From a virus, in IMG/VR virus record IMGVR_UViG_3300045258_000056, positions 1 through 49,228 of that record: DNA of 49,228 bases. One strand, 5' to 3'. Of the stretch, positions 1 through 7,305 are shown one piece after another. The translations under genes were made by a program, and so were the position numbers. The number at the start of each line of letters is the position of its first letter. Position 1 is the first letter of the stretch. Under the pieces are notes generated by a model. It made no database searches. It was not told the DNA's origin and saw nothing but the letters and a program-made list of their open reading frames with translations.

Positions 1-127
1 ATTTGGCCCTATCATTGGCCCATGCAAATGTCCCGACCCGTCCGAATCCCGGCCCCCTGGAAACTCCTGCGGCCCGGCGAAATGCTGCATAGCAAAATGC
101 CCCTGCATCGCTTGGAATTGATCGGGA
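1..127. repeat. Left copy of 127-bp terminal direct repeat
   Basis: Bases 1-127 are identical to 49102-49228. An exact overlap of 127 bp at both contig ends is what a circular path leaves when assembled with k = 127, so this is most simply an assembly overlap of a circular or circularly permuted genome and not a biological terminal repeat. The unique genome would be about 49,101 bp. The repeat contains the start of the first small gene (ATG 22). Confidence 0.95.
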
Positions 128-234
128 AGGCCATGTTAGATCAAGGGCTTACGGTTGTGTTCACGCCTAGTCCGAGTGGGTATTTTGTGGAGTGTATGGG
201 ACGAAACGAAGCGGGGCAGACCGATGCCAGCTAA
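22..234 (+). CDS. Small hypothetical protein, first gene of the rightward operon
   Basis: Codes for 70 residues (68 if the second ATG, at 28, is used). The stop codon overlaps the ATG of the HNH gene by 11 nt, the same tight coupling seen through the whole early operon, which supports it being real. No domain recognised; it has a basic N-terminus (MQMSRPVRIPAPWKLLRPGE) and a C-terminal stretch with YFVECMG. A TATCAT hexamer at 10-15 sits just before the start, so the message could have almost no leader; no clear Shine-Dalgarno is visible. The gene start is repeated at the other end of the window because of the terminal overlap. Confidence 0.5.
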   Translation: MQMSRPVRIPAPWKLLRPGEMLHSKMPLHRLELIGKAMLDQGLTVVFTPSPSGYFVECMGRNEAGQTDAS

Positions 235-778
235 ATCACGCCCCGTTCGGAAGCAGCTTTCCGCCAAGACCCGCTTTGAGGTCTTTAAGCGGGATGGCTT
301 CGTATGCCAATACTGCGGCGGCCATCCCCCAACCGTGAAGCTCCACGCCGACCACATAATTCCAGTGGTCGAGGGCGGCAAGAACGGTATGGACAACCTG
401 ATTACGTCCTGTGAACGCTGCAATCTCGGCAAAGGGCCGCGCAGCCTTGAGGCGATCCCTCAATCCCTGAAAGACCGCGCCGCTGAGACGGCAGAGCGCG
501 AGGCTCAAATTCGGGGTTACGCCGAAGTCATGGCGGCCCATCGTGAGCGAGTCGAAAACGATTGCTGGCAAGTGGCGCAAATTTTCATGGGCCGCTGGAA
601 TCACAGCGACATTTCACGGGCAAATTTCCAGACCATCAGGGTTTTTGTCGAGAAGTTAGGCGTTCATGCTTGCATCATGGCAATGGAACTTGCCACCAGC
701 AAAATGCGCTATGACAACGCCTGCTTCAAGTACTTCTGCGGCATATGCTGGAAGCTCATCAGGGAGTCCGGCGAATGA
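224..778 (+). CDS. HNH endonuclease
   Basis: 184 residues from ATG 224; the frame is open further upstream to 155 but ATG 224 overlaps the previous stop and precedes the basic start MPAKSRPVRKQ. A complete HNH zinc module lies at residues 17-70: CQYCGG (two Cys), HADHIIP (first His pair), then NLITSCERCNLGKG (Asn, second Cys pair). The remaining C-terminal ~110 residues are helical and unknown. HNH proteins of this size are nicking or homing nucleases, or assist phage packaging; the early position speaks against a packaging role. The stop overlaps the next ATG (ATGA). Confidence 0.85.
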   Translation: MPAKSRPVRKQLSAKTRFEVFKRDGFVCQYCGGHPPTVKLHADHIIPVVEGGKNGMDNLITSCERCNLGKGPRSLEAIPQSLKDRAAETAEREAQIRGYAEVMAAHRERVENDCWQVAQIFMGRWNHSDISRANFQTIRVFVEKLGVHACIMAMELATSKMRYDNACFKYFCGICWKLIRESGE

Positions 779-1641
779 CAAACGATGCCCGTATCAGTAC
801 GGCCCTTCCGTCACACCCCAAGACCAAGAAGCTCTACCGCAGGCTGGGCGCTGAAGGATGCTGGTCGCTAGTGCGCCTGTTCCTGTGGGCCGCTGCGAAC
901 CATCCTGACGGCGATCTTTCGGGCATGACTGGCGAGGATATTGAGCTGGCAATTGACTGGCCCGGCGAGGATGGTGCTTTCGTGTCGGCCTTGATGGAAG
1001 TCCGGTTTCTTGACCGCCAGGAAGGCAGCTACCGAATCCACGATTGGCAGGAACACAACCCGTGGGCAGCGGGTGCCGATGCTCGCTCCGTGAAGGCCCG
1101 CTGGAACGCTGCAAAGCGCCACCATGGCGAAGCTGAGGCTGACCGGCTAGTACCTGAGTACCGTGCTAGTAGGAGTGCTACTAGCAAAGCCATTAGCACA
1201 ATCCTAGCTCAATCCCCCGGTGCTGGTAGCTTTGCTCCGTCTCCGTCTCCGTCTCCGTCTAAGAGCCAAGAGCATGTGCCGCAAGCGGCACGATTCCCCG
1301 AGTTTTGGGCCGCTTACCCAAGCCGGGCAGGCACGGCCAAGAAAAACAAAAAAGGCGCGAAGGCCAAATGGGTCGCTCGGAAGCTGGACGCGATTGCCGA
1401 CACTATCCTGGCTGACATTGCGACCCGCAAGCGCATTGACCAAGAATGGAAGGACGGCTATCCGCAAGACCCGGTGACCTACCTCAACCAAGACCGCTGG
1501 GACGATGATAAGCCCGAGGCTATGCGCCCAAATAACGTAGGCCCATCACCCCGACTTGACCTTGCTACCGAAGCCAACCGCAAGGCCGATGCGCTTCGCG
1601 CAATGCAAGCCCAGCACCGAGACTTGGGAATCACGCCATGA
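775..1641 (+). CDS. Phage replication protein (putative initiator/primosomal, DnaT- or O-like)
   Basis: 288 residues from ATG 775, which overlaps the HNH stop; the frame is open from 745 but that start would lie deep in the HNH gene. The N-terminal ~120 residues resemble the winged-helix domain of phage replication/primosomal proteins, with LYRRLGAEGCWSLVRLFLWA and IHDWQEHNPWAAG followed by a basic SVKARWNAAKRHHGE. A Ser/Pro-rich linker (PSPSPSPS) at roughly residues 158-166 separates it from a C-terminal part with FPEFWAAYPSRAG and YLNQDRWDDD, a pattern common in phage helicase-loader/DnaA-recruiting proteins. No polymerase or helicase gene is visible in the genome, so replication would depend on recruiting host machinery. 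Confidence 0.65.
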   Translation: MTNDARISTALPSHPKTKKLYRRLGAEGCWSLVRLFLWAAANHPDGDLSGMTGEDIELAIDWPGEDGAFVSALMEVRFLDRQEGSYRIHDWQEHNPWAAGADARSVKARWNAAKRHHGEAEADRLVPEYRASRSATSKAISTILAQSPGAGSFAPSPSPSPSKSQEHVPQAARFPEFWAAYPSRAGTAKKNKKGAKAKWVARKLDAIADTILADIATRKRIDQEWKDGYPQDPVTYLNQDRWDDDKPEAMRPNNVGPSPRLDLATEANRKADALRAMQAQHRDLGITP

Positions 1642-1793
1642 AAAAATCCACCTACCGCCCCACCGGCAAATGCCCCTGCGGCCAGCCAGCGACCAGCTCC
1701 ATTGTCACCCGCACCGAGCGTTTCCTATTCTGCCATCACTGTGCTGAGGCTTGGCATGTTCGATTTGTTGCGCGATTTACGGAGGCGGCATGA
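1638..1793 (+). CDS. Small zinc-finger-like protein
   Basis: 51 residues; ATG 1638 overlaps the previous stop (ATGA) and its own stop overlaps ATG 1790. The sequence has four cysteines in two pairs, CPCG near residue 12 and CHHC near residue 33, with a following His (AEAWH), so it should bind one zinc ion. Function unknown; similar little zinc-ribbon proteins are frequent in phage early operons. Confidence 0.6.
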   Translation: MKKSTYRPTGKCPCGQPATSSIVTRTERFLFCHHCAEAWHVRFVARFTEAA

Positions 1794-2056
1794 CTAACGA
1801 TGAGCGTATTGCATCCGTCAGAGAATTTGCCGAACGTTTCGCCGGAAAGAGCGATGAGGAACTTTCAAGACTGCTTGGCATAGCTGATCGTCGGCCCCTT
1901 CCAGGGCCTCTATTGGACGCGCTGGCAGTGCTGCTCAATGAGGAGTCGGATTTGCGAGGCCGTAAAGAATATGCAAGGGCGAACGATTTGAGCCATGCCC
2001 GCGCCAACATTTTCAGAGCTATCCGTGCCTCATGGGAAAAGGAGCCGCAGCCATGA
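1790..2056 (+). CDS. Hypothetical protein
   Basis: 88 residues starting MTNDERIASVREF at ATG 1790, which overlaps the preceding stop (ATGA). The frame is open upstream to 1751 but the coupled ATG is preferred. Charged and probably all-helical; the second half has LLNEESDLRGRKEYARAND. No family recognised. Confidence 0.65.
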   Translation: MTNDERIASVREFAERFAGKSDEELSRLLGIADRRPLPGPLLDALAVLLNEESDLRGRKEYARANDLSHARANIFRAIRASWEKEPQP

Positions 2057-2103
2057 CTTATCACTGTTCGGCGCGGTGGTATGAGGCGAGGTATCCGAAA
2101 TGA
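2053..2103 (+). CDS. Possible 16-residue micro-ORF
   Basis: An ATG at 2053 overlaps the previous stop, and the frame closes at TGA 2101-2103 that overlaps ATG 2100 of the next gene. The peptide MTYHCSARWYEARYPK has no recognisable feature. The perfect double coupling fits the style of this operon, but 16 codons are too few to prove coding. Confidence 0.3.
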   Translation: MTYHCSARWYEARYPK

Positions 2104-2444
2104 CCATGCCTGCCCCTTATTCCTGGCGCTTGCCTGCAATCGAAGGCGGCCAGCATCCTTGTCTGTGCTGCGGAACCATCGCCAGCATATTCGACCCCGA
2201 AAGCGTTATCGCTGTGGGCTTCGGTGGCGCTTCGCTTTCCTGCAATGGTGCGGAAGTTTACAACGAGCAGCAAGTCGAAAACGAGCAGTACATGACGGGC
2301 GCAGAGGCCGAGGCAATGGCCGCCAAGCATGATCCCGACAACGATTGGCGCATCACGCTCTATGGCCCATTGTGGGGCGGCACCTATCAGCGTCACGCGC
2401 CCGGTCAGTGGGTGATGATCGAGAAAAACGAGGGCTTCGCATGA
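2100..2444 (+). CDS. Hypothetical protein with Cys-rich N-terminus
   Basis: 114 residues from ATG 2100. The N-terminus has HPCLCCGTI, a possible half zinc site, followed by an acidic middle (EQYMTGAEAEAMAAKHDPD) and an aromatic C-terminus (GPLWGGTYQRHAPGQWVMIE). The stop overlaps ATG 2441. No family recognised. Confidence 0.6.
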   Translation: MTMPAPYSWRLPAIEGGQHPCLCCGTIASIFDPESVIAVGFGGASLSCNGAEVYNEQQVENEQYMTGAEAEAMAAKHDPDNDWRITLYGPLWGGTYQRHAPGQWVMIEKNEGFA

Positions 2445-2611
2445 AACCTGTTTTGAGGGAAGTCAGGAAAGAGATCGCTAAGGCCGATGCTCTGTTTCTC
2501 CTTTGGCGGCAGACTGGCGATGCGGCGATACAAGGCGAGTTCTATGACGCGGAAGAATACGCCAAGAAGCTTGCCTTGATGTATTGCCGCAAACCGCAGG
2601 AAAAGCCATGA
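2441..2611 (+). CDS. Hypothetical protein
   Basis: 56 residues from ATG 2441, coupled by ATGA to the gene before and to ATG 2608 after it. Short helical protein with FLLWRQTGDAAIQGEFYDAE. No family recognised. Confidence 0.55.
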   Translation: MKPVLREVRKEIAKADALFLLWRQTGDAAIQGEFYDAEEYAKKLALMYCRKPQEKP

Positions 2612-2814
2612 TCTCCCTAGGCGAACGCATCAGGGATTTTCTCAGAGAACACCCCACCCTTTCCGCCCCGGAGGCGATCAAGCTATGGCCCGAGAACACT
2701 CCCCGAGCGATAGAGTCGGCGCTGTACAAGTCACGGGACGCGGGGGTGATCGTTCCTTTGCCGGGGCGCAAGCCCAGGTTCTACAGAATCGCCGCGCTGA
2801 GGTTTCCGCTGTGA
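2608..2814 (+). CDS. Small winged-helix/HTH protein
   Basis: 68 residues from ATG 2608. The order of elements, IRDFLREHPTLSAPEAIKLW then AIESALYKSRDAGVIVPLPG then a short basic tail, matches a minimal winged helix in which the second helix pair would contact DNA. The gene at 5006 has the same type of N-terminus. Role unknown, perhaps a local transcription regulator. The stop overlaps the GTG of the next gene. Confidence 0.6.
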   Translation: MISLGERIRDFLREHPTLSAPEAIKLWPENTPRAIESALYKSRDAGVIVPLPGRKPRFYRIAALRFPL

Positions 2815-3068
2815 GCGGCGAAAAATACCGGCCAAGCAACGGCACCGAGGGCGAGCAGTTCATGTGCGCTTGGTGCTTTGAGTGCGAGCGCGACAAAGAG
2901 CAAAACTGTCCGATCCTGGCCGCCACGATGGCGCTTGATGAGGACGACCCAAATTATCCGGTAGAGTGGGGCTTTGATTCCGCAGGCTTGCCGCAATGCG
3001 CGGCTTACGTGCCGCTTGGCGATCCATTGCCGCGCACGGATGACAAGACCGGGGATTTGTTCGCATGA
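2811..3068 (+). CDS. Hypothetical Cys-rich protein
   Basis: 85 residues from GTG 2811, chosen because it overlaps the preceding stop (GTGA). Contains CAWCFECERD and CPIL, and a later CAAY, so a zinc site is possible. Acidic overall. No family recognised. Confidence 0.55.
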   Translation: MSGEKYRPSNGTEGEQFMCAWCFECERDKEQNCPILAATMALDEDDPNYPVEWGFDSAGLPQCAAYVPLGDPLPRTDDKTGDLFA

Positions 3069-3124
3069 CCCGCCTAGCCCTATTCCGCGCCGTCCATGAT
3101 GAGGCCCGGAAGGGGGCGGCATGA
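3065..3124 (+). CDS. Possible 19-residue micro-ORF
   Basis: ATG 3065 overlaps the previous stop and the frame ends at TGA 3122-3124, overlapping the ATG of ninB at 3121. The peptide is MTRLALFRAVHDEARKGAA. The double coupling is suggestive only. Confidence 0.3.
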   Translation: MTRLALFRAVHDEARKGAA

Positions 3125-3513
3125 AGCCGATTGACGCGAAGTGGCAGGAAGTGGGCCGGGAGCCTATGTCGCGCAAGCAACAGAAGCTCCTAAACGCGGC
3201 TTGCGGCGACCTAGAGGAACAGTTGCGCTGGCGTGGTCGGCGTATGTCGAAAGATAGCTGGCGGCACTTCTTTTGCGGAACGATTTTAGGGCATGAGCCG
3301 TTGCCAGGATGGGACTATGGCGACGGGCGCGAGAGCGTGATATACATGCCTAGGTCGAGCCTAGAACTTTCCAAGACGCAGGCAACCGAGGCGATCACGA
3401 TGGCGTTTTTTCTTGGCGACAATCCCTCCGATCAAGACTGTGGAAATATTCCGGTTCGCTGGTGCGAAGTGATTGTTAAGGCGCGGTGGATAGTGGCTGA
3501 TGGCGATGCGTGA
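3121..3513 (+). CDS. ninB: NinB-like recombination protein
   Basis: 130 residues, the usual length of the NinB family. The core reads LRWRGRRMSKDSWRHFFCG, then GHEPLPGWDYG, then SSLELSKTQATEAITMAFF, the same order as in lambda NinB (Orf), a recombination mediator that helps load RecA-type strand exchange in place of host RecFOR. Its partners would be the Erf annealase and YqaJ exonuclease in the leftward operon. The last 14 nt overlap the start of the methyltransferase. Confidence 0.8.
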   Translation: MKPIDAKWQEVGREPMSRKQQKLLNAACGDLEEQLRWRGRRMSKDSWRHFFCGTILGHEPLPGWDYGDGRESVIYMPRSSLELSKTQATEAITMAFFLGDNPSDQDCGNIPVRWCEVIVKARWIVADGDA

Positions 3514-4234
3514 ACTATCCCTTTTCACTGGCGCAGGCGGCGGCTTGCTGGGTACGCATTTACTGGGCTGGGAGCCTTGCGGTTATGTCGAATGGAACGA
3601 ATATTGCCAGCGCGTCATCGCCGCCCGAATCCGTGATGGATATTTGCGAGAAGCCCCAATCTTTACTGACGTGCGTGAGTTCGTTCAGTCCGGTGCAGCC
3701 GAGCAATACCGAGGAATTGCGGACGTGGTTACTGCGGGCTTTCCCTGCCAGCCGACCAGCAACGCAGGAATGCAGCTTGGAGCCGCCGACCCTCGGGATA
3801 TGTGGCCCGCCACGCGGGACGTTATTCGCATTGTTCGACCCGGACGAGTGCTGCTGGAAAACGTTACAGGGCTGCTTACCACTGGATATGCCGGAATCGT
3901 CGTCTCCGACCTGGCCGGCTTGGGGTACATGGGCCGATGGGGCGTCATATCAGCAGGAGCAACCGGCGCGGATCACGAACGCGAACGGGTCTGGTTTGTT
4001 GCCTACCCCGAACGCATCCGACAACCGCGACCGCGGCAACGTGTCGAACCCGTCTATCCAGCGCCGAATGCGTATCGGGAAGCAAGTGGGCTTGTCGATG
4101 CTGTTCGCCGGGGAACCGTGCCCTATGTGTGTCGAAGCCATCATGGGCGTTCCGCTGGGGTGGACCGACTTAGCGCCCTTGGAAATGCTCAGGTTCCAAT
4201 CGTGGCGGCAACAGCTTGGAGACTCCTTTCATGA
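3500..4234 (+). CDS. C5-cytosine DNA methyltransferase (Dcm-like)
   Basis: 244 residues, short for a C5 methyltransferase. All key motifs are visible: motif I LSLFTGAGGG (residues 6-15), motif IV with catalytic Cys83 in GFPCQPTS, motif VI ENV at 120-122, a motif VIII equivalent HERERVW (159-165) and motif X GNAQVP (229-234). Only about 60 residues lie between VIII and X, so the target-recognition domain is very small. It would transfer a methyl group to cytosine in phage DNA, probably to resist host restriction; no cognate nuclease gene is adjacent. Almost its whole length is overlapped by another open frame at 3510-4238. Start ATG 3500 or 3506. Confidence 0.88.
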   Translation: MAMRELSLFTGAGGGLLGTHLLGWEPCGYVEWNEYCQRVIAARIRDGYLREAPIFTDVREFVQSGAAEQYRGIADVVTAGFPCQPTSNAGMQLGAADPRDMWPATRDVIRIVRPGRVLLENVTGLLTTGYAGIVVSDLAGLGYMGRWGVISAGATGADHERERVWFVAYPERIRQPRPRQRVEPVYPAPNAYREASGLVDAVRRGTVPYVCRSHHGRSAGVDRLSALGNAQVPIVAATAWRLLS

Positions 4235-4238
4235 CTGA
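3510..4238 (+). CDS. Long ORF overlapping the DNA methyltransferase in another frame
   Basis: 242 codons from GTG 3510 to TGA 4238, same strand, different frame, lying over almost the entire methyltransferase gene. The C-terminal part looks like a genuine protein: GSGLLPTPNASDNRDRGN, then NPSIQRRMRIGKQVGL, then MGVPLGWTDLAPLEM with FQSW. I remember this pattern (LPTP..SD, then MG.P.GWTDL.PL) from phage proteins that are often annotated as methyltransferase-associated; this was not checked. Either both frames are expressed (true dual coding) or the frame is the relic of a gene that lay next to a methyltransferase. The start is uncertain and translation may begin further inside. Confidence 0.5.
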   Translation: MNYPFSLAQAAACWVRIYWAGSLAVMSNGTNIASASSPPESVMDICEKPQSLLTCVSSFSPVQPSNTEELRTWLLRAFPASRPATQECSLEPPTLGICGPPRGTLFALFDPDECCWKTLQGCLPLDMPESSSPTWPAWGTWADGASYQQEQPARITNANGSGLLPTPNASDNRDRGNVSNPSIQRRMRIGKQVGLSMLFAGEPCPMCVEAIMGVPLGWTDLAPLEMLRFQSWRQQLGDSFHD

Positions 4239-4740
4239 GCGAGTTTGCCAGTGGTGCGGTAAAGCATTCGGCAGGGCCGTGTATGGCGGGAAGCAGGAAT
4301 GCCGCCGGTCTTTTGAGAAGCGGCTCTATTGCTGCAAAGCCTGTTGCTTGGCTTCCGCAAACAAGCGGAGCCGGGACCACTACGCCGCCAATAGGGTGGC
4401 GATCAGGGCCAGGAAGTCAGAGGTGATGCGGGAACTACGGACTGCGAACCCGCCTAAATACAGGGCGCAGAGCCGACAAGCAAAGGCAAAACTTCGTGAA
4501 CAGCTTTTCCAAATATACGGGGCGGCGTGCGCCCTTTGCGGGTTCACCGATAGGCGTGCGTTAACGCTAGACCACATTCTCAAAAACGGGGCCAAAGAGC
4601 GCGCAGAGCTTGGCGAGCGCGGGGTCTATCGCCGGGCGTTGGTCGCGGAATTTCGGTCGGAGTACCGGACGCTCTGCATGAATTGTCAGTTCATTGCGCG
4701 TCACCCAGTGGCTGCACGCGCATGGCAGGAGCTAGCCTGA
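4231..4740 (+). CDS. HNH endonuclease with N-terminal zinc knuckle
   Basis: 169 residues from ATG 4231, which overlaps the methyltransferase stop; a TTG at 4216 would add five residues. The N-terminus has CQWCGKAFGR and CCKACC, a zinc knuckle. The C-terminal half holds an HNH site: CALCGF, then LTLDHILKNG (Asp-His), then LCMNCQ. A basic linker, RQAKAKLREQLF, separates the two. Likely a nicking or homing-type nuclease. Confidence 0.75.
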   Translation: MTERVCQWCGKAFGRAVYGGKQECRRSFEKRLYCCKACCLASANKRSRDHYAANRVAIRARKSEVMRELRTANPPKYRAQSRQAKAKLREQLFQIYGAACALCGFTDRRALTLDHILKNGAKERAELGERGVYRRALVAEFRSEYRTLCMNCQFIARHPVAARAWQELA

Positions 4741-5009
4741 TGCACAGCAAGAATAAGCCGCCAATGATGCCCAATGAGCGCGAGCATGTAGGCCGGGTTA
4801 AGGCGTTACCTTGCGCGGTCTGCGGCGCTGGCGGCGTGAGCGAGGCACACGAAATTGAACAAGGTAAGTGGTTCCTGAGCATTCCGCTTTGCGCCGATTG
4901 TCACCGAGGGAGCCACAACGGCCTGCACGGTCAAAAGGTCATGTGGCGCATCATGAAGAAAACCGAGCTTTCCTGTTTGAACGACACTGTGAGGGAGTTA
5001 GTCAAATGA
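4740..5009 (+). CDS. HNH-type nuclease (Ref/DUF968-like)
   Basis: 89 residues from ATG 4740, overlapping the previous stop. Zinc and His positions are CAVCGAGGVSEAHEIEQG, then PLCADCHRGSHNGLHG, the pattern of the small Ref/DUF968 HNH nucleases found in phage recombination regions. These cut DNA in a recombinase-assisted manner in the best-studied case (P1 Ref). Coupled by ATGA to the next gene. Confidence 0.7.
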   Translation: MHSKNKPPMMPNEREHVGRVKALPCAVCGAGGVSEAHEIEQGKWFLSIPLCADCHRGSHNGLHGQKVMWRIMKKTELSCLNDTVRELVK

Positions 5010-5536
5010 CGAAGAAACACCGCCCGCGCACCGGCCTAGCCGCCAAGGTTCGCGCATGGCTGAAGGACAATCCCGGCGGCACGTCCAGCGCCTGCGCTCA
5101 GGCATTGGGAGCTGACCTGATTCCGACCACTCAGGCCCTGGCAAAGATGGCGCAGGCCGGGATGCTGTCCCGCGTGGAACTGCCCCGAATGCGCTCACAA
5201 GCCGCCCTGTACGCCTACACGCTCGTTCGGGAGCCACCCGTACCGCTGACTGCGGAGGAAGCCCGAATCCGCTACAACGCCCGCCAGCGCGGTTATGCGG
5301 CCCGCGATTCTGCCAAGCGCAAGGCCGAGAGGGCTATTCTGGACGCGCAGGCATTGAGGGATGCGCCGAAGCTGGTTCAGCCCATCGCCAAGGTCATTGT
5401 CCGCGCCGAACCTGAAACCGTGGAGCAGTTTGTGGCCCGTGGCGGCGTAGTCACGAAAGAGAAGCCCTGCCAATACATCCCATCGTCCGTCATCCCTGCG
5501 CGGGCTTCGATGCGCGGTGCGAGTGCTTGCCCGTGA
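5006..5536 (+). CDS. HTH-containing hypothetical protein
   Basis: 176 residues from ATG 5006. Residues 8-60 (GLAAKVRAWLKDNPGGTSSA, later QALAKMAQAGMLSRVEL) form a winged-helix-like domain. The middle is strongly basic and helical (RYNARQRGYAARDSAKRKAE) and may bind nucleic acid. The C-terminal 60 residues are unstructured-looking. Role unknown. Confidence 0.6.
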   Translation: MTKKHRPRTGLAAKVRAWLKDNPGGTSSACAQALGADLIPTTQALAKMAQAGMLSRVELPRMRSQAALYAYTLVREPPVPLTAEEARIRYNARQRGYAARDSAKRKAERAILDAQALRDAPKLVQPIAKVIVRAEPETVEQFVARGGVVTKEKPCQYIPSSVIPARASMRGASACP

Positions 5537-5793
5537 GCCGGTTCTATGTGGGGCAGAGGGTGCGCATGGCTAGACCATGCCTCTCCTTCAATGCAGGAGC
5601 CGAAGGAGTCATTGCCGAGATTTATGCAGAGAGCATGGTGCATGGCGGCATTGTGAATTGTCGAGTAAAATTCGACCGTCCGGTGATTGGAAATTGCTGC
5701 CATACCAATCAGCTAGAGCCGATTATCCCGCCCGGCATGGAATCCCTATCCGAAACCCTGGCGCTGTGGTTGCCGGAAGGAGAGACGGCATGA
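5533..5793 (+). CDS. Hypothetical protein, SH3-like N-terminus
   Basis: 86 residues from GTG 5533, which overlaps the previous stop; a TTG at 5527 is the alternative. The start SRFYVGQRVRMARP and the pattern GAEGVIAEIY then NCRVKFD suggest a small SH3-like barrel as in many phage accessory proteins. No more specific role can be given. Confidence 0.55.
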   Translation: MSRFYVGQRVRMARPCLSFNAGAEGVIAEIYAESMVHGGIVNCRVKFDRPVIGNCCHTNQLEPIIPPGMESLSETLALWLPEGETA

Positions 5794-6017
5794 GCATTTG
5801 CTACGGATGCGGAAAGCTGCTGACCGATGGCGTAGGCAGGCCAGTGGACGGGGTGTCACGTGAAGTGGATGGAAACCCCGTCCGGCTGCACAAGGTCTGC
5901 GCTAAGACCTTCGATGCCGATATGGTGCGCGTGAGTTCAGCGCCTATGGAATGGGAGCGCGACCCCCAACCCGAGCCTGCCGCGCCGCCGATGCCCGAAT
6001 CCGAATTGAGGTTTTGA
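5790..6017 (+). CDS. Hypothetical protein with possible zinc site
   Basis: 75 residues from ATG 5790 (ATGA overlap). Begins MSICYGCGKLLTDG, a CxxC followed by LHKVC further on, so a zinc-ribbon is plausible. Pro-rich acidic C-terminus. No family recognised. Confidence 0.55.
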   Translation: MSICYGCGKLLTDGVGRPVDGVSREVDGNPVRLHKVCAKTFDADMVRVSSAPMEWERDPQPEPAAPPMPESELRF

Positions 6018-6019
6018 CC

Positions 6020-6457
6020 ATGAAGCCCATTGAGTTCCCGCAGCAAAACACCGTGTTCGCCAAAGAGCAGCCGGAATATCTTCCGCTGCCTGCCTATCGC
6101 ACACCGGACGGCCAAGAAGTCACGGCCTGCTGGGGCATGACTTGGCGCGAGCGCCTTCGCGTTCTATTCACTGGCCGCGTGTACGTCACGCTGCTAACCT
6201 TTGGCAAGCCACTGACGCCGAGCTATGTGACCGCAGCGATGCCCAACACTTGGCCGTTTTTCGTCTGGAGCCGCATGGCAAAAGGAAACCCGAACATGTG
6301 GGCGTGGATTGACTGCAAGGTCGGGCGCTACTGGTACGTTTTCATGTGGGTCAAAGGCCAGCGTCCGACACTGTACCGAAGCACCGATGCCACGCCGCCA
6401 TTCAACAACGAGCGCGGGCACAACGATGGGCGCTGGATTTTAGGCGGCTCAGCATGA
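6020..6457 (+). CDS. Hypothetical protein
   Basis: 145 residues from ATG 6020. Rich in Trp and Tyr, with ACWGMTWRERLRVLFTGRVY, then PFFVWSRMAKGNPNMWAW and GRYWYVFMWVKG. The aromatic content suggests membrane-surface association or a compact beta fold. No family recognised. Coupled to the next gene by ATGA. Confidence 0.6.
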   Translation: MKPIEFPQQNTVFAKEQPEYLPLPAYRTPDGQEVTACWGMTWRERLRVLFTGRVYVTLLTFGKPLTPSYVTAAMPNTWPFFVWSRMAKGNPNMWAWIDCKVGRYWYVFMWVKGQRPTLYRSTDATPPFNNERGHNDGRWILGGSA

Positions 6458-6645
6458 ACGCCCGCCTAGGCGCAAGACTGGCCGCACAAAGGCGCTGGCG
6501 CATGCAGCCGCCCCCGAGCTTGGCCGCTGACACGCTGCGCGAGATTCGGGAGCGAGAGGCCGCGCGGCATGCCTATATTCGGCGCATGATTGGCTGGTTC
6601 CTGGTCGGGTTCATCGCGGCCTTCGTGATTGAGGCCGCGCTATGA
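6454..6645 (+). CDS. Small single-pass membrane protein
   Basis: 63 residues from ATG 6454. A basic N-terminal half (ARLAAQRRWRMQ) is followed by one C-terminal membrane segment, MIGWFLVGFIAAFVIEAAL. The basic side should stay in the cytoplasm. Function unknown. Confidence 0.6.
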   Translation: MNARLGARLAAQRRWRMQPPPSLAADTLREIREREAARHAYIRRMIGWFLVGFIAAFVIEAAL

Positions 6646-6719
6646 ACGCCCTATGTTTCCTACTCGGCGCACTCTGCATGTCTCTGCTTGATCGGTGGCT
6701 GGATAGGAGGCTCCCATGA
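6642..6719 (+). CDS. 25-residue hydrophobic peptide
   Basis: ATG 6642 overlaps the preceding stop and the own stop overlaps ATG 6716. The peptide begins MNALCFLLGALCMSLLDRW and is mostly one short membrane segment. Small, but double coupling and hydrophobic coherence with its neighbour make it believable. Confidence 0.45.
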   Translation: MNALCFLLGALCMSLLDRWLDRRLP

Positions 6720-7192
6720 CCGACGAATCAACCGTGCTGGACGAAGCCGCGCCGAACGTGGACGCGGCACATTGGAACGCATGGGGGCCGCACATGCGGG
6801 CCTTGTGGGCTTACATGCAGGAAAAGGGATTGCGCCTTGGCGGGATCACCGAGGGTAGCGATGCAAGCGCAACAAGCGAGGATCGGGCAGAGGCCATTCT
6901 CGCCAGCCTGAAAGAAGGGGAGGCTGGGGGCTGGGAACTAGTCGCAGACATTGGCGAATCCATCGTGGACAAGCTCCGCGCCGACCTGAAGCCCCGGAAG
7001 TCCTGGCGGGTTAGGAAGGCGAAGCTGGAGGCGGAGGTTGCGAAATTGACCGCCACGGAAGCCGACTTGCGGTTTACCACGCGAGAGGCCAATTTGGCCG
7101 CGTTTGAGGCTGAGAAGTCCCTAGTCCGCTGGCGATTGCTAGTGCTGGCACACTGGGTCGCAATGCTGATTCTGGTGGCGTGGGGGTGGTAA
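6716..7192 (+). CDS. Coiled-coil protein with C-terminal membrane anchor
   Basis: 158 residues from ATG 6716. Residues ~80-130 are a charged helical stretch (KLEAEVAKLTATEADLRF) likely to form a coiled coil, and the last ~20 residues, LLVLAHWVAMLILVAWGW, form one membrane segment. Follows two small membrane proteins in the same operon. Role unknown. Confidence 0.6.
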   Translation: MTDESTVLDEAAPNVDAAHWNAWGPHMRALWAYMQEKGLRLGGITEGSDASATSEDRAEAILASLKEGEAGGWELVADIGESIVDKLRADLKPRKSWRVRKAKLEAEVAKLTATEADLRFTTREANLAAFEAEKSLVRWRLLVLAHWVAMLILVAWGW

Positions 7193-7195
7193 ATC

Positions 7196-7222
7196 GCCCC
7201 GCTACCGCGTCCGGAGCGGGGC
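7196..7222 (+). terminator. Hairpin at the end of the early gene block
   Basis: GCCCCGCT (7196-7203) pairs perfectly with AGCGGGGC (7215-7222) around an 11-nt loop. It lies just after the stop at 7192 in the first sizeable gap (113 nt). No U-tract follows, so it is an attenuator or an mRNA-end hairpin rather than a clear intrinsic terminator. Confidence 0.4.
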
Positions 7223-7305
7223 TGTGGTGCGGAGGCATGTGCCATTCGGGGCCTGCCGCGTGCATGCGGGCGGGAGATTAAGGGAATGTTAAACGGGAGT
7301 CAAGC

